Source of the DNA: Thermoanaerobacterium xylanolyticum LX-11
GTDB lineage: Bacteria > Bacillota > Thermoanaerobacteria > Thermoanaerobacterales > Thermoanaerobacteraceae
Assembly: GCF_000189775.2 (NCBI RefSeq)
Contig: NC_015555.1
Location: 1,623,001-1,687,000 of the forward strand
Length of the DNA: 64,000 nucleotides
Reading direction: 5' to 3'
Part shown: positions 36,516 to 45,368 of the stretch, piece by piece
How the letters are laid out: the number at the start of each line of letters is the position of its first letter
How positions within the stretch are numbered: the first letter of the stretch is position 1
Notes under the pieces: generated by a model
Database searches by the model: none
What the model was told of the DNA's origin: nothing
The model's input: the letters and a program-made list of their open reading frames with translations, nothing else
Position numbers and translations under genes: made by a program

Positions 36516-38156
36516 TTATCGTAAAAGTTGTCCCTTGTCAATTTTGCTCGCAACTTCTATTCTACCACCATGCTTTTCAATAATCTCTTTAACAATTGTC
36601 AGGCCTAATCCATTTCCACCTATTGATAAAGCATTCTTTGCTCTATAAAACCTATCAAAAATATGACGAATTTCATTTTCCGGAATTCCGATACCATTGT
36701 CTTTTACTTTAATTGAGATTTCTCGATTAAAATTTTTGTACAATGATACATCAATTTGATTATGAGGATTTGAATACTTTATTGCATTGTCAAGAAGATT
36801 AACTATCGCTTGAGAAATCTTATCTTCATCGGCAATTAAACTTATTCCATCTTGAATATTTGTATTTATTGATATGTTAAATTTTAAGGCCTTTAAATTT
36901 ATGTTTTCACATATTTTCAATAGCAACCAGCTTAAATTTATAGTCTTTTTTTGAAGTTTTAACTCATATGATTGAAGTTTTGATACCTCAAGAATATCTA
37001 AAACAAGCTCTTTTAATTTAATTGTTTCACTTTCAATATAGTTTAGTATCACTTGATTATATTCTTTTTCTTCTTTTAATATTTGTATAAAACCCAAAAT
37101 GGCAGTTAAAGGAGATTTTAGCTCATGCGAAATGTTTGAAACAAATTTCTTTTGTTTTTCTATCAGCTCTTTATCTAAAGTAACATCTCTAATTACAACA
37201 GTACAATAACCATCGCATAAAAAGCTCTCAATGTTCAATATTTTGTCATTTGTCGGTATTTCCTCAATTATGTGCTTATTTTTATACGTTTTATTAACAA
37301 TATCCAAAATATAATCGTATGTTACATCACTAATCAATTCATCTACTTTTTGATTTTTAAATACAATATCCTCTTTATCATCAAATGCTATAACACCTTC
37401 GTTAAGAGCAGATAAAACACTTTCTAACTTATTTTTTTCAAAAAGTATATCATCCATTTGCTGTGAAATCGTCTTGGTCATTTGGTTAAAAGTCCTTGTG
37501 AAATTACCAATCTCATCCTTTGTTTTAACAGGCAATATTTCATAATTTCCTTTCAAGAATTTTCTTGCAGCACAATCAAGATGCTTAATTGGTTTTGTTA
37601 TAATATATGATATATAAATACTAATAAGTAAAATAATAAAAATTGATATAAATCCAAATATCTCAAAAATCAATTTGATAAAATTTATGCTATTTAATTC
37701 ATTAGTTAATGGATGTATATATTCTACTGCTCCAATAATCTCGTTTCCAAACTTTATTGGAAGTGAGACATACAATAAATTTTTTTTAACTTTATATGCC
37801 TCTTTACCTTTTAAAGCAATTTTGACAATTTCGTCTATTTTACTATTTTCATCATCAACTTCATAATGCAAATGGCTGATTAATGACTTACCATTATATA
37901 ACTTCACAAAATAATTGTTCATACATAAACTAGAAGCTATAGTATCAGCATATTTTTCAATCAATATTTTAGGATCTATATTTTTATTATTATCAACTAT
38001 AATGTTTATTTCTTTATTTAAATTATCAACCATATTATTTACTGTGCTCATAATAATGTAATTAGTTATTGTAACGAACATAAAATACCCTATTAATAAT
38101 ATAATAACCGAAAAAGCACTAACATAACATATTAATATCTTCGTTCTAATTTTCAT
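36516..38156 (-). CDS. Sensor histidine kinase (frameshifted at the C terminus)
   Basis: 546 residues in this frame. Membrane helices lie at about 9-31 and 166-188 around an extracellular sensor region, followed by HAMP (about 190-242), a PAS-like linker, HisKA with NISHELKSPLTA (phospho-His near 345) and HATPase with NLLDNAIKYSN, VKDNGIGIPE, FDRFYR and GGNGLGLTIV. The frame stops at KGQLLR. One base lower, the sequence reads TTFTIILPQQDLAGLGV and ends at 36478, which is the strand expected after the DKG turn in kinases. So a base is missing within the G run at 36532-36534, or the copy is sequence-damaged. The loss removes one terminal beta strand and may still allow activity. Its likely partner regulator is at 40082-40771. 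Confidence 0.88.
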   Translation of the reverse strand: MKIRTKILICYVSAFSVIILLIGYFMFVTITNYIIMSTVNNMVDNLNKEINIIVDNNKNIDPKILIEKYADTIASSLCMNNYFVKLYNGKSLISHLHYEVDDENSKIDEIVKIALKGKEAYKVKKNLLYVSLPIKFGNEIIGAVEYIHPLTNELNSINFIKLIFEIFGFISIFIILLISIYISYIITKPIKHLDCAARKFLKGNYEILPVKTKDEIGNFTRTFNQMTKTISQQMDDILFEKNKLESVLSALNEGVIAFDDKEDIVFKNQKVDELISDVTYDYILDIVNKTYKNKHIIEEIPTNDKILNIESFLCDGYCTVVIRDVTLDKELIEKQKKFVSNISHELKSPLTAILGFIQILKEEKEYNQVILNYIESETIKLKELVLDILEVSKLQSYELKLQKKTINLSWLLLKICENINLKALKFNISINTNIQDGISLIADEDKISQAIVNLLDNAIKYSNPHNQIDVSLYKNFNREISIKVKDNGIGIPENEIRHIFDRFYRAKNALSIGGNGLGLTIVKEIIEKHGGRIEVASKIDKGQLLR

Positions 38157-38166
38157 TAACTATCAC

Positions 38167-38658
38167 CTATGGACCAGTTCCAATTGAGGCTATCTTCCAT
38201 TCTTTATTTTCAAGTTTTAATGTGATAAATAACATCCTTTCTCCGGAAACGGCAACAGCTTTTAAATCATCAGGAACATTTTCATATTGAAGATTTATTT
38301 TTACTTTGTATTCTTGTGTCCCTCTTTCTTGAGGCATATCTTTTAAAAACTCTATACCCTCTATATTTGCACTCTTTATATATTTTGTGTCATCTTTCAC
38401 ATTTTGCTCTTTTAATAAATTCCTCATCTGGTCTGTATATAAACTCATATATTCATCAGTTTTCTTTTCTACTACTAATTTATAAAAATTATAAATTACT
38501 TTAGTTGCGTTTTCATCCTCAACTGTCAAATTTATTGAAGCTTCTTTATTAATTTTCACCTGTTCAATATCTCCATTTTTCAAATTATTACATGCTGCCA
38601 AAACGAAGAAACAAACTGACAGAATAAACAATGCTATAAGCAATTTTATATATCTCAC
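38167..38658 (-). CDS. Small lipoprotein, unknown function
   Basis: 163 residues. Lipoprotein signal with lipobox LAAC (Cys near 22). The mature part has an NTF2-like pattern common in DUF4829-type lipoproteins (ATKVIYNFYKLVVEKKTDEYMSLYT ... KEWKIASIGTGP, given here in part). I cannot assign a function. It lies ten bases upstream of the kinase gene and is probably co-transcribed, so it may be an accessory of that kinase. Confidence 0.7.
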   Translation of the reverse strand: MRYIKLLIALFILSVCFFVLAACNNLKNGDIEQVKINKEASINLTVEDENATKVIYNFYKLVVEKKTDEYMSLYTDQMRNLLKEQNVKDDTKYIKSANIEGIEFLKDMPQERGTQEYKVKINLQYENVPDDLKAVAVSGERMLFITLKLENKEWKIASIGTGP

Positions 38659-38778
38659 ATAAATACCTCCCTCTATAATCTTTGATTTTCTTTTAATATC
38701 TCACTCATTCTCAGATTCTCACGATCTTCAAAGGACCTCAATGCATATCAATGCTTCCATAATCTTGATAAACATTAA

Positions 38779-38820
38779 ATATAAGACGAGATTTGTTCAA
38801 ATACTATCTCGTCTTATATA
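38779..38820 (-). terminator. Terminator of the amidase gene
   Basis: ATATAAGACGAGAT / ATCTCGTCTTATAT perfect 14-bp stem with a 13-base loop, 17 bases after the stop codon. Confidence 0.75.
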
Positions 38821-38836
38821 CTCTTTCTCCAAATGA

Positions 38837-39973
38837 TTATTGATTTTGGGGAACTGTTACAGATGCATTGACTCCAACTAACCAGAAAGTCGTATTAGAC
38901 GAATATAAACTCCAAGGATAATGCCATCTATTATTTGTATGCGCATCAACTAATGGATTTCCTGCAGAATCAAAAGCAACAACTATAGATACATGGTCTT
39001 TTGTAGATCCAGATGTTGACCACCTATAAAATACTAAATCGCCAACTTTCATTTGTTTTGCATAGCTATCTAAATATGAAGTAGAGGTACTATAAGCTCT
39101 TAACCATCCCCTATTATTGACAATATAATTATATAATGAATCAGCATTTATCCAAGCTAATGAATAAGGATACCACGTACCATCAGTCGGAAGATTTCCA
39201 GCATTACTATCACCCATACATTGTGAAACAAAATTAGCACAATCATTATTTGGATAATAATTATAATTAGGATTATGTGTCGTACCGCTACTACCACTAT
39301 TATCTGTCCATTTATCTGCATATGCTGCAGCTGCCGCTGTTTGATAATATACTGTTTTATAACTATTTGGAATTATAGATTTTTGATTCATTAAAGCATT
39401 ACTTGCAATATTATTATCTATATTATAATCGAATACTTTCCTATTGACGTGATCCTCAGATAAATCTGGTCTTAATGGATCATAAAAATTGTCCTCTATT
39501 ACTTTATATACTCCATTTTTATTTTCTAAGACTAAGCTATGTATCTCACTAAATTTGAATGTATTGGGTACCCCAGAACCTTTCCCACTCATATATTCAT
39601 ATGTGACAGCAGTCGTCGTAGATAAATTAGCATATATTTTTCCCTTATCATACTTAATATTGCCATTATCAATATTTACGGAAACATTTGTAAATTTAAC
39701 ATTATTGTTTTTAGCCCATTCAGAATATATACTATGACGTCCAGTTATATAATTTAAAAGGGTTAAGTTTGAATTATCAACAAGATCTCGTATATTTTTT
39801 TGAATTGTATCGTCTACCAAAGAATGATTTAAAGCGTACAAATAGGTATTAATCTGACCTTTTGCCACTGATATTTGATCCATATCAGTTATATTTTCTG
39901 CATTTATAGTAGATGTTGTAAACAAAAAGCTTAGCATTACTATTGCTAATGAAAGCAATAATATCTTTTTCAT
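38837..39973 (-). CDS. Exported amidase-domain (Amidase_6) protein, copy 1
   Basis: 378 residues: signal peptide (about 1-25), a conserved N-terminal region of ~170 residues and a C-terminal Amidase_6 papain-like domain with the catalytic Cys in NDCANFVSQC (near 246), His in DHVSIVVAF (near 328) and HTNNRWHYPW. Such proteins are putative cell-wall amidases of spore formers. A second protein of the same architecture is encoded at 61588-62733. It lies between the response regulator and its probable kinase. Confidence 0.87.
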   Translation of the reverse strand: MKKILLLSLAIVMLSFLFTTSTINAENITDMDQISVAKGQINTYLYALNHSLVDDTIQKNIRDLVDNSNLTLLNYITGRHSIYSEWAKNNNVKFTNVSVNIDNGNIKYDKGKIYANLSTTTAVTYEYMSGKGSGVPNTFKFSEIHSLVLENKNGVYKVIEDNFYDPLRPDLSEDHVNRKVFDYNIDNNIASNALMNQKSIIPNSYKTVYYQTAAAAAYADKWTDNSGSSGTTHNPNYNYYPNNDCANFVSQCMGDSNAGNLPTDGTWYPYSLAWINADSLYNYIVNNRGWLRAYSTSTSYLDSYAKQMKVGDLVFYRWSTSGSTKDHVSIVVAFDSAGNPLVDAHTNNRWHYPWSLYSSNTTFWLVGVNASVTVPQNQ

Positions 39974-40081
39974 ATTTACACCTCCAATAATTAAAAATCA
40001 TTTTATTTACTCAATTATAACTCCCAGTTGTTTCATTTTTATTACATTTCAATATCATTTTTACTACTATTTAATAAATTT

Positions 40082-40771
40082 TTATAAATTATTCTCCATA
40101 TCAAACTTATATCCAAAACCATAAACAGTTCGAATATATCTAGGACTTTGCGTGTCGTCTTCAATCTTTTTTCTAAGTCTTAATATATGTATATCTACGA
40201 CTCTAGTATCGCCATAATAATCATATCCCCATACTTTATCAAGAAGTTCTTCTCTTGTTAAAACATTTCCCTTTGCATCTATTAATACTTTTAAAAGAAC
40301 AAATTCTTTTGGAGTAAGATTTATAATTTTTCCTCTCTTTTTTACAATTCCTTGATCAAAATTAACAATCAAATCTCCAAAAGTACAAAAGTTTTTATTT
40401 GCTTTTACTTCTTCAATTCTTCTTAGCAGAGCCTTTACCCTAGCAATAAGCTCACGCGTATCAAAAGGTTTTGTGACATAATCATCTGCTCCAAATTCTA
40501 AACCAATCACCTTGTCAACAATATCATTTTTAGCTGTCAACATTATGATAGGAACTTTATAAAGAGGCACAATTTTTTTTAGAATATCAAATCCGCTTTC
40601 ATCAGGCAACATGACATCTAATATTATTAAATCTGGTATCTGTTTTTTTAATACTTCAATAACATCTTTCCCATTTTCGGCACATATCACTTCATATTTT
40701 TCTTTTTCTAATACCATTTTTAACATATTTAATATAGATCTTTCATCATCACAAACCAAGATTTTAGCCAT
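40082..40771 (-). CDS. OmpR-family response regulator
   Basis: 229 residues: a receiver domain with acidic pocket CDDE, phospho-Asp in LIILDVML (near 53), MLTAK lysine, and a winged-helix DNA-binding domain (LTPKEFVLLKVLIDAKGNVLTR..., WGYDYYGDTRVVDIHILRLR region). The start is the ATG eight bases after TGGAG; the frame extends upstream without a site. It is probably paired with the kinase at 36516-38156, separated by an amidase and a lipoprotein gene that could be targets. Confidence 0.93.
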   Translation of the reverse strand: MAKILVCDDERSILNMLKMVLEKEKYEVICAENGKDVIEVLKKQIPDLIILDVMLPDESGFDILKKIVPLYKVPIIMLTAKNDIVDKVIGLEFGADDYVTKPFDTRELIARVKALLRRIEEVKANKNFCTFGDLIVNFDQGIVKKRGKIINLTPKEFVLLKVLIDAKGNVLTREELLDKVWGYDYYGDTRVVDIHILRLRKKIEDDTQSPRYIRTVYGFGYKFDMENNL

Positions 40772-40893
40772 ATAATCACTCCATCTTGCAAGTAAATTCA
40801 AATTTAAATATATTATATCATATACTGGATAAAAATAGCACATTTAGAGGCATAGTTCTTTAATCCAAACAGGAACATGAAAATTGACTCAAT

Positions 40894-41448
40894 TCATCCA
40901 ATTTTAATCAAAACATTGCCAGCAATACTATAGCCCGCTTCAAGAGCCTTCTCATTTAATTTCACTGTATCTTTTGGGACTTTTTGAATAATAGCTTTTA
41001 GAAGTGACTCTTTTGATACTATTCTGGTCAGCTCAGCAACAGCCCCAAGCAAAACTATATTTGCAGTGAAGAGGCTTCCGACATCGTTCTTGGCAGTTTC
41101 TATTATAGGTAGTAAAAAGACTTTGTTCACTGCATTGTCATTTGCAATAATTGAATTGTCAGCTACTACAATTCCATCGCTTTTTAAATCATTTTTGTAC
41201 ATAATGTATGCTTTTTGAGACAGCACCGCTAATATATCTGGTTTTTGCACTTTAGGGTAATCTATAATATCATCGCTGATTATTACTTCAGACTTACTTG
41301 CACCGCCTCTCGCTTCAGGGCCATACGATTGTGTCTCAACACTGTTCTTTCCATCTAATAATGCAGCTTCTGCCAATATTATGCCTGCTAAAATTATTCC
41401 TTGTCCTCCTGTACCCGCAAATCTCATCTCAAACTTAGTTATCATCAT
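40894..41448 (-). CDS. korC: 2-oxoglutarate-type ferredoxin oxidoreductase, gamma subunit
   Basis: 184 residues, the gamma domain of 2-oxoacid:ferredoxin oxidoreductases: FAGTGGQGIILAG at the N terminus, SYGPEARGGASKSEVIIS and later KEKALEAG-type C terminus. Last gene of the kor set; its start overlaps korB by 14 bases. It combines with the alpha, beta and ferredoxin subunits at 41435-43579. Confidence 0.9.
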   Translation of the reverse strand: MMITKFEMRFAGTGGQGIILAGIILAEAALLDGKNSVETQSYGPEARGGASKSEVIISDDIIDYPKVQKPDILAVLSQKAYIMYKNDLKSDGIVVADNSIIANDNAVNKVFLLPIIETAKNDVGSLFTANIVLLGAVAELTRIVSKESLLKAIIQKVPKDTVKLNEKALEAGYSIAGNVLIKIG

Positions 41449-42268
41449 TATTCACCTTCAATAAATTAATCATTTTATAATATTTTTCAGTAAATTCCGG
41501 TTCATCTATGTTTAAAAATTCTCCTATTAAGAATTTATCTGAAAGCTCTTCTTCAGAAATTTTTTTTGCGTTATTGATTAAAACAGCGTGCTCTTTTTGC
41601 CACTTTAGCATCTCTTTAGCATCGCCTTTCTTGTTCTTTCTTCCATAATACGTAGGGCACATACTAATAGCTTCAATAAATGAAAACCCTCTATGCATAA
41701 TTCCTTTTTCTATCAATTTGATTAATTGCTGTACATGGTAAGACGTGCTTCTGGCGACATATGTGGCTCCTGCGGCTATTGCAAGTTCACACATATCGAA
41801 ATCTCTATCTATGTTCCCATATGGTGTCGTAGTAGATTTATCCATAGATGGTGTAGATGGAGAATACTGCCCACCTGTCATACCATAGATGTTATTATTG
41901 AACATTATTGTAGTTAAATCTATATTTCGTCTGCATGCGTGGATAAAATGATTGCCACCTATAGCAGCACAATCTCCATCGCCAGTAATGACTATAACTG
42001 TAAGAGATGGATTAGCCACCTTTATGCCAGTGGCAAATGCCAATGCCCTTCCATGTGTCGCGTGAAGCGTATTAAAATCAAGATATCCTGAAGCTCTCGA
42101 TGAACATCCAATTCCAGATACAATACAGATTTTATCTCGATCTAAGTTTAAATTATCAATTGCTCTTACAATTGCTGATGTTATTATGCCATTGCCACAT
42201 CCTGGACACCATATAGTAGGCAATGTATCGGTTCTATAATATTTTTCAATGAGTTCAGATGCCATCAT
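41435..42268 (-). CDS. korB: 2-oxoglutarate-type ferredoxin oxidoreductase, beta subunit
   Basis: 277 residues. TPP-binding subunit with WCPGCGNG near residue 20 and the TPP/Mg motif VITGDGDCAAIGGNHFIHA with later NNNIYGMTGGQ. Oxidatively decarboxylates a 2-oxoacid to the acyl-CoA, reducing ferredoxin. Substrate 2-oxoglutarate is preferred because of the korA-like alpha subunit and the adjacent glutamate dehydrogenase and mutase genes; this is inference. Confidence 0.92.
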   Translation of the reverse strand: MMASELIEKYYRTDTLPTIWCPGCGNGIITSAIVRAIDNLNLDRDKICIVSGIGCSSRASGYLDFNTLHATHGRALAFATGIKVANPSLTVIVITGDGDCAAIGGNHFIHACRRNIDLTTIMFNNNIYGMTGGQYSPSTPSMDKSTTTPYGNIDRDFDMCELAIAAGATYVARSTSYHVQQLIKLIEKGIMHRGFSFIEAISMCPTYYGRKNKKGDAKEMLKWQKEHAVLINNAKKISEEELSDKFLIGEFLNIDEPEFTEKYYKMINLLKVNNDDN

Positions 42269-43389
42269 AAAGACTCCTTTACCTTTTCATATATATATTG
42301 TGGTGTCAAATATTCTCCATTAAATTTATTTATTTTAATCACTTTCCCAAAACCTTTAATTAAACGGTCAATCTCCAAATAAAGTTGTCCATTGTTCATT
42401 TCAACTACAAAAATATATTTGAATTTTTCGCTTATTTTCTTAAAATGTATTTCTGGAAAAGGCCAGATTGTTATTGGCTTAAAAAAAGATACATTAATCC
42501 CCGATTCGCCAAGCATTTTTATTGACTCTTTACACGCTCTTGCAGAAGAACCGTAAGAAACAATAAGAACATCGCTGTTTTGCTTTATATTCTCATCGTA
42601 AATGCAGATATCATCTGTATTGTTTTCAATCTTACCTAAAAGCCTCACCATAAGTTTTTCGTTTACATCAGTGTTATTTGTAGGATATCCTTTTTCATCA
42701 TGGGCAAGTCCGGTAACATGATATTTATACCCCAGACCGAATGGTATAAACGGTGCAACGCCATTTAATACATTTTTATAAGGAATATATTCATTTATAT
42801 CAGGTAAATCAAATTTCTCATTTGTGACATGTTGTACATCCTCGATTTCGATTCTTTCTCTAAGATGGCCTATAACTTCGTCCAACAGTAAAATCACAGG
42901 TGTCCTGTATTTATATGTAAGATTAAATGCTTTAATCGTTATTTCGTACGCCTCTTTTACTGATGACGGCGACATGACTATTATGGGATGATCTCCATGG
43001 GTTCCCCATCTTGCCTGCATTACATCGCCTTGTGATGGCATTGTTGGCATACCTGTGCTGGGTCCACATCTCTGCACATCAACAATGACACATGGGATCT
43101 CTGCCATCGATGCAAACCCAATATTCTCCTGTTTAAGTGAAAATCCTGGACCAGACGTGGCTGTCATAGCTTTTGCTCCTGCTAATGATGCACCGATTAC
43201 AGCAGCCATACTGCTTAATTCATCTTCCATTTGTATAAACTTGCCCCCGATTAATGGAAGCTTTTCTGAGCAAAGCTCTGCGATTTCTGTAGAAGGAGTG
43301 ATTGGATAACCTGCAAAAAAGTTTAGGCCTGCCTTTATTGCAGCATTTACAACCGCTTCATTTCCTTGCATCAATTTTACCGTCATCAT
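42265..43389 (-). CDS. korA: 2-oxoglutarate-type ferredoxin oxidoreductase, alpha subunit
   Basis: 374 residues. Alpha subunit with MQGNEAVVNAAIKAG, FAGYPITPSTEIAE and RCGPSTGMPTMPSQGDVMQA motifs of the KorA type. The start is the first of two ATGs after AGAGGTG and overlaps the ferredoxin gene by 32 bases. Together with korB, korC and the 73-residue ferredoxin it forms the four-subunit enzyme. Confidence 0.92.
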   Translation of the reverse strand: MMTVKLMQGNEAVVNAAIKAGLNFFAGYPITPSTEIAELCSEKLPLIGGKFIQMEDELSSMAAVIGASLAGAKAMTATSGPGFSLKQENIGFASMAEIPCVIVDVQRCGPSTGMPTMPSQGDVMQARWGTHGDHPIIVMSPSSVKEAYEITIKAFNLTYKYRTPVILLLDEVIGHLRERIEIEDVQHVTNEKFDLPDINEYIPYKNVLNGVAPFIPFGLGYKYHVTGLAHDEKGYPTNNTDVNEKLMVRLLGKIENNTDDICIYDENIKQNSDVLIVSYGSSARACKESIKMLGESGINVSFFKPITIWPFPEIHFKKISEKFKYIFVVEMNNGQLYLEIDRLIKGFGKVIKINKFNGEYLTPQYIYEKVKESL

Positions 43390-43579
43390 CTATCACCTCT
43401 AAATAAATTGCATAATCTGGGCATCTTAGTTCACATAGGCCACAGGATGTACACTTTTCTGGGATCTTTAAAAAAACTTTATTATCTTTCATGGTTAAAG
43501 CATTTGCAGGGCAAAATTCTACACAAATTCCACACCCTTTGCACCAGCTTTCGGTTATACATATTTTTTTATTTTTCAC
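43358..43579 (-). CDS. korD: Ferredoxin (delta) subunit of the KOR complex
   Basis: 73 residues with two [4Fe-4S] motifs, CKGCGICVEFCP and CTSCGLCELRCP. Directly precedes and overlaps korA, so it is the electron-accepting delta subunit rather than a free ferredoxin. Confidence 0.9.
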   Translation of the reverse strand: MKNKKICITESWCKGCGICVEFCPANALTMKDNKVFLKIPEKCTSCGLCELRCPDYAIYLEVIDDDGKIDARK

Positions 43580-43658
43580 AATATCACCTTCGAAAATCGA
43601 ATGAATTTATCCTTTCTAAACTTATCGAAATCCAATCTATTGTCAGTATGAATAAGAT

Positions 43659-44783
43659 TTAATGAACTCCTAAGATGGTCAACATCATTCCACCTGCTAT
43701 GGCAGTGCCGAAAACGCCTGCTAAGTTTGGCCCCATTGCAAACATGATTAAAAAATTATATGGATTTTCTTTAATAGCAACGTAGTGTGAAACGCGAGCC
43801 GCTATAGGGACAGAAGCAATACCTGCCGACCCTATTAGAGGATTTATCTTTCCTCCAGATAATTTGTTTAAAAGTTTTGCTCCTAAAATGCCACCAGCCG
43901 TTCCTGTCATAAACGCAACAAGCCCTAAAACTATTATTTCTAAAGTCTTAATAGTAAGAAAAGTATCCGCTTTCATTGTTGAACCAATAGATATGCCTAA
44001 TAGCATTGTTATGACATTCATCAATTCTCCACTGGCAGTTTTAGCCAATCTATCGACGACACCCGACTCTTTTAATAAGTTTCCCAACATCATCATAGTA
44101 ATAAGAGGTGCAATTGGTGGCAATAGCACATCTATCAATACGGTAATAACAATTGGAAAAACAATCTTTTCCGTCTTTGAAACTTCTCTCGGCTGTTTCA
44201 TAATAATTTTTCTTTCCTCTTTTGTAGTTAACAGTTTCATAATAGGCGGTTGAATAAGCGGCATCAATGCCATATATGAATATGCTGCAACAGATATTTG
44301 TGCCATTAGATTAGGTGCAAGTTTTTGTGTTACATAAATTGCCATAGGTCCATCTGCCCCCCCTATTATTCCTATAGCCGCTGATTGATGTATGGAAAAC
44401 CCTAAAATTTTCGCCCCTATCAATGCGATAAATATTCCTATATGAGCAAATGCACCAAGTATTACAAGGCTGGGATTTGCAATCATTGGTCCAAAGTCAG
44501 TCATAGCTCCAACACCTAAAAATATAAGTGGCGGATATATAATCTTTTTAACACCAAGGTAAAATATACCTATAAGCCCATTTGGTAAAAGCAAATTAGT
44601 AGAGGGTATGTTTGCTACAATGCATCCAAACCCTATCGGAAGCAAGAGATATGGTTCGTATTTTTTAATAATAGAAAGCGAAATAAAAGCTATTCCTAAA
44701 GCTATTAAAATTATATTTCCAAATGTCAAATGCACTAAACCTGTTGATTTAAACATATCTTCTATAATATCTACGATGATCAT
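43659..44783 (-). CDS. Na+-translocating decarboxylase beta subunit (OadB/MmdB/GcdB family)
   Basis: 374 residues, about nine to eleven membrane segments. It contains the family's GGADGPMAIYVTQKLAP motif with the ion-binding Asp and later IGSAGIASVPIAARVSHYVA. This subunit couples decarboxylation of a carboxybiotin to Na+ export. Within a mutase-epimerase cluster the substrate would be methylmalonyl-CoA. The alpha (carboxyltransferase) and biotin-carrier subunits are not in this window. Confidence 0.92.
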   Translation of the reverse strand: MIIVDIIEDMFKSTGLVHLTFGNIILIALGIAFISLSIIKKYEPYLLLPIGFGCIVANIPSTNLLLPNGLIGIFYLGVKKIIYPPLIFLGVGAMTDFGPMIANPSLVILGAFAHIGIFIALIGAKILGFSIHQSAAIGIIGGADGPMAIYVTQKLAPNLMAQISVAAYSYMALMPLIQPPIMKLLTTKEERKIIMKQPREVSKTEKIVFPIVITVLIDVLLPPIAPLITMMMLGNLLKESGVVDRLAKTASGELMNVITMLLGISIGSTMKADTFLTIKTLEIIVLGLVAFMTGTAGGILGAKLLNKLSGGKINPLIGSAGIASVPIAARVSHYVAIKENPYNFLIMFAMGPNLAGVFGTAIAGGMMLTILGVH

Positions 44784-44786
44784 GTT

Positions 44787-44933
44787 TTATCTCCTACTTT
44801 TTAAATATTTAGATATTTTATTTAAAAAAGGAAATAGCCTTAATATGCCATCAATCAAAAAGAGAAATACTATTAATAAAATCATATCTAGCATAGATAA
44901 ATAAATTGCACCTGTAACTGTATTTCCTACCAA
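44787..44933 (-). CDS. 48-residue membrane protein in the position of the pump gamma subunit
   Basis: Small open frame from a TTG eight bases after AAGGGGG to a TAA that overlaps the ribosome site region of the beta-subunit gene. It starts MVGNTVTGAIYLSMLDM, has one membrane helix at about residues 12-34 and a basic C-terminal tail ending in KYLKSRR. Size, single helix and position match the small OadG/MmdD-type subunits of Na+ decarboxylases, but no sequence signature decides this. The strong site and tight coupling argue for a real gene. Confidence 0.65.
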   Translation of the reverse strand: MVGNTVTGAIYLSMLDMILLIVFLFLIDGILRLFPFLNKISKYLKSRR

Positions 44934-44969
44934 TTGCCTATCCCCCTTAACTTACAAATTTAAATCATG

Positions 44970-45368
44970 TCACTTCTGACACAGCTCTAATAACACGCCA
45001 TTAGTGCTTTTAGGATGGACGAATGCTATCTTTGAACCTTCTGCACCAGTCTTAGGTACTTCATCGATTAATCTGACGCCTTTAGATTTTAATTCTTCTA
45101 AAGACTCTTTAATATCATCGACTTCTAAAGCTATATGCTGGATTCCTTCTCCCTTTTTTTCAATAAATTTTGCTACAGGACTATCAGATGATGTAGCCTC
45201 TAATAGTTCTATCTCAACATCTCCAATTTGGATAAAAGCGGTTTTTAAATTTTCAGAACTTAAAGTTTCAATTCCACTAATTTTCTGGCCTAAAACACCT
45301 TCATAAAACTTAGATGCTTCTTCTATGCTTTTTACTGCTATTCCTATATGATCAACTTTTTTTATCAT
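44970..45368 (-). CDS. mce: Methylmalonyl-CoA epimerase
   Basis: 132 residues, VOC/glyoxalase fold with VDHIGIAVKSIEEA at the N terminus, a central GIQHIALEVDD and a C-terminal GVLLEL; these supply the metal ligands His, His and Glu. It interconverts (R)- and (S)-methylmalonyl-CoA. It lies between meaB and the small pump subunit, with a four-base overlap with meaB. Confidence 0.93.
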   Translation of the reverse strand: MIKKVDHIGIAVKSIEEASKFYEGVLGQKISGIETLSSENLKTAFIQIGDVEIELLEATSSDSPVAKFIEKKGEGIQHIALEVDDIKESLEELKSKGVRLIDEVPKTGAEGSKIAFVHPKSTNGVLLELCQK

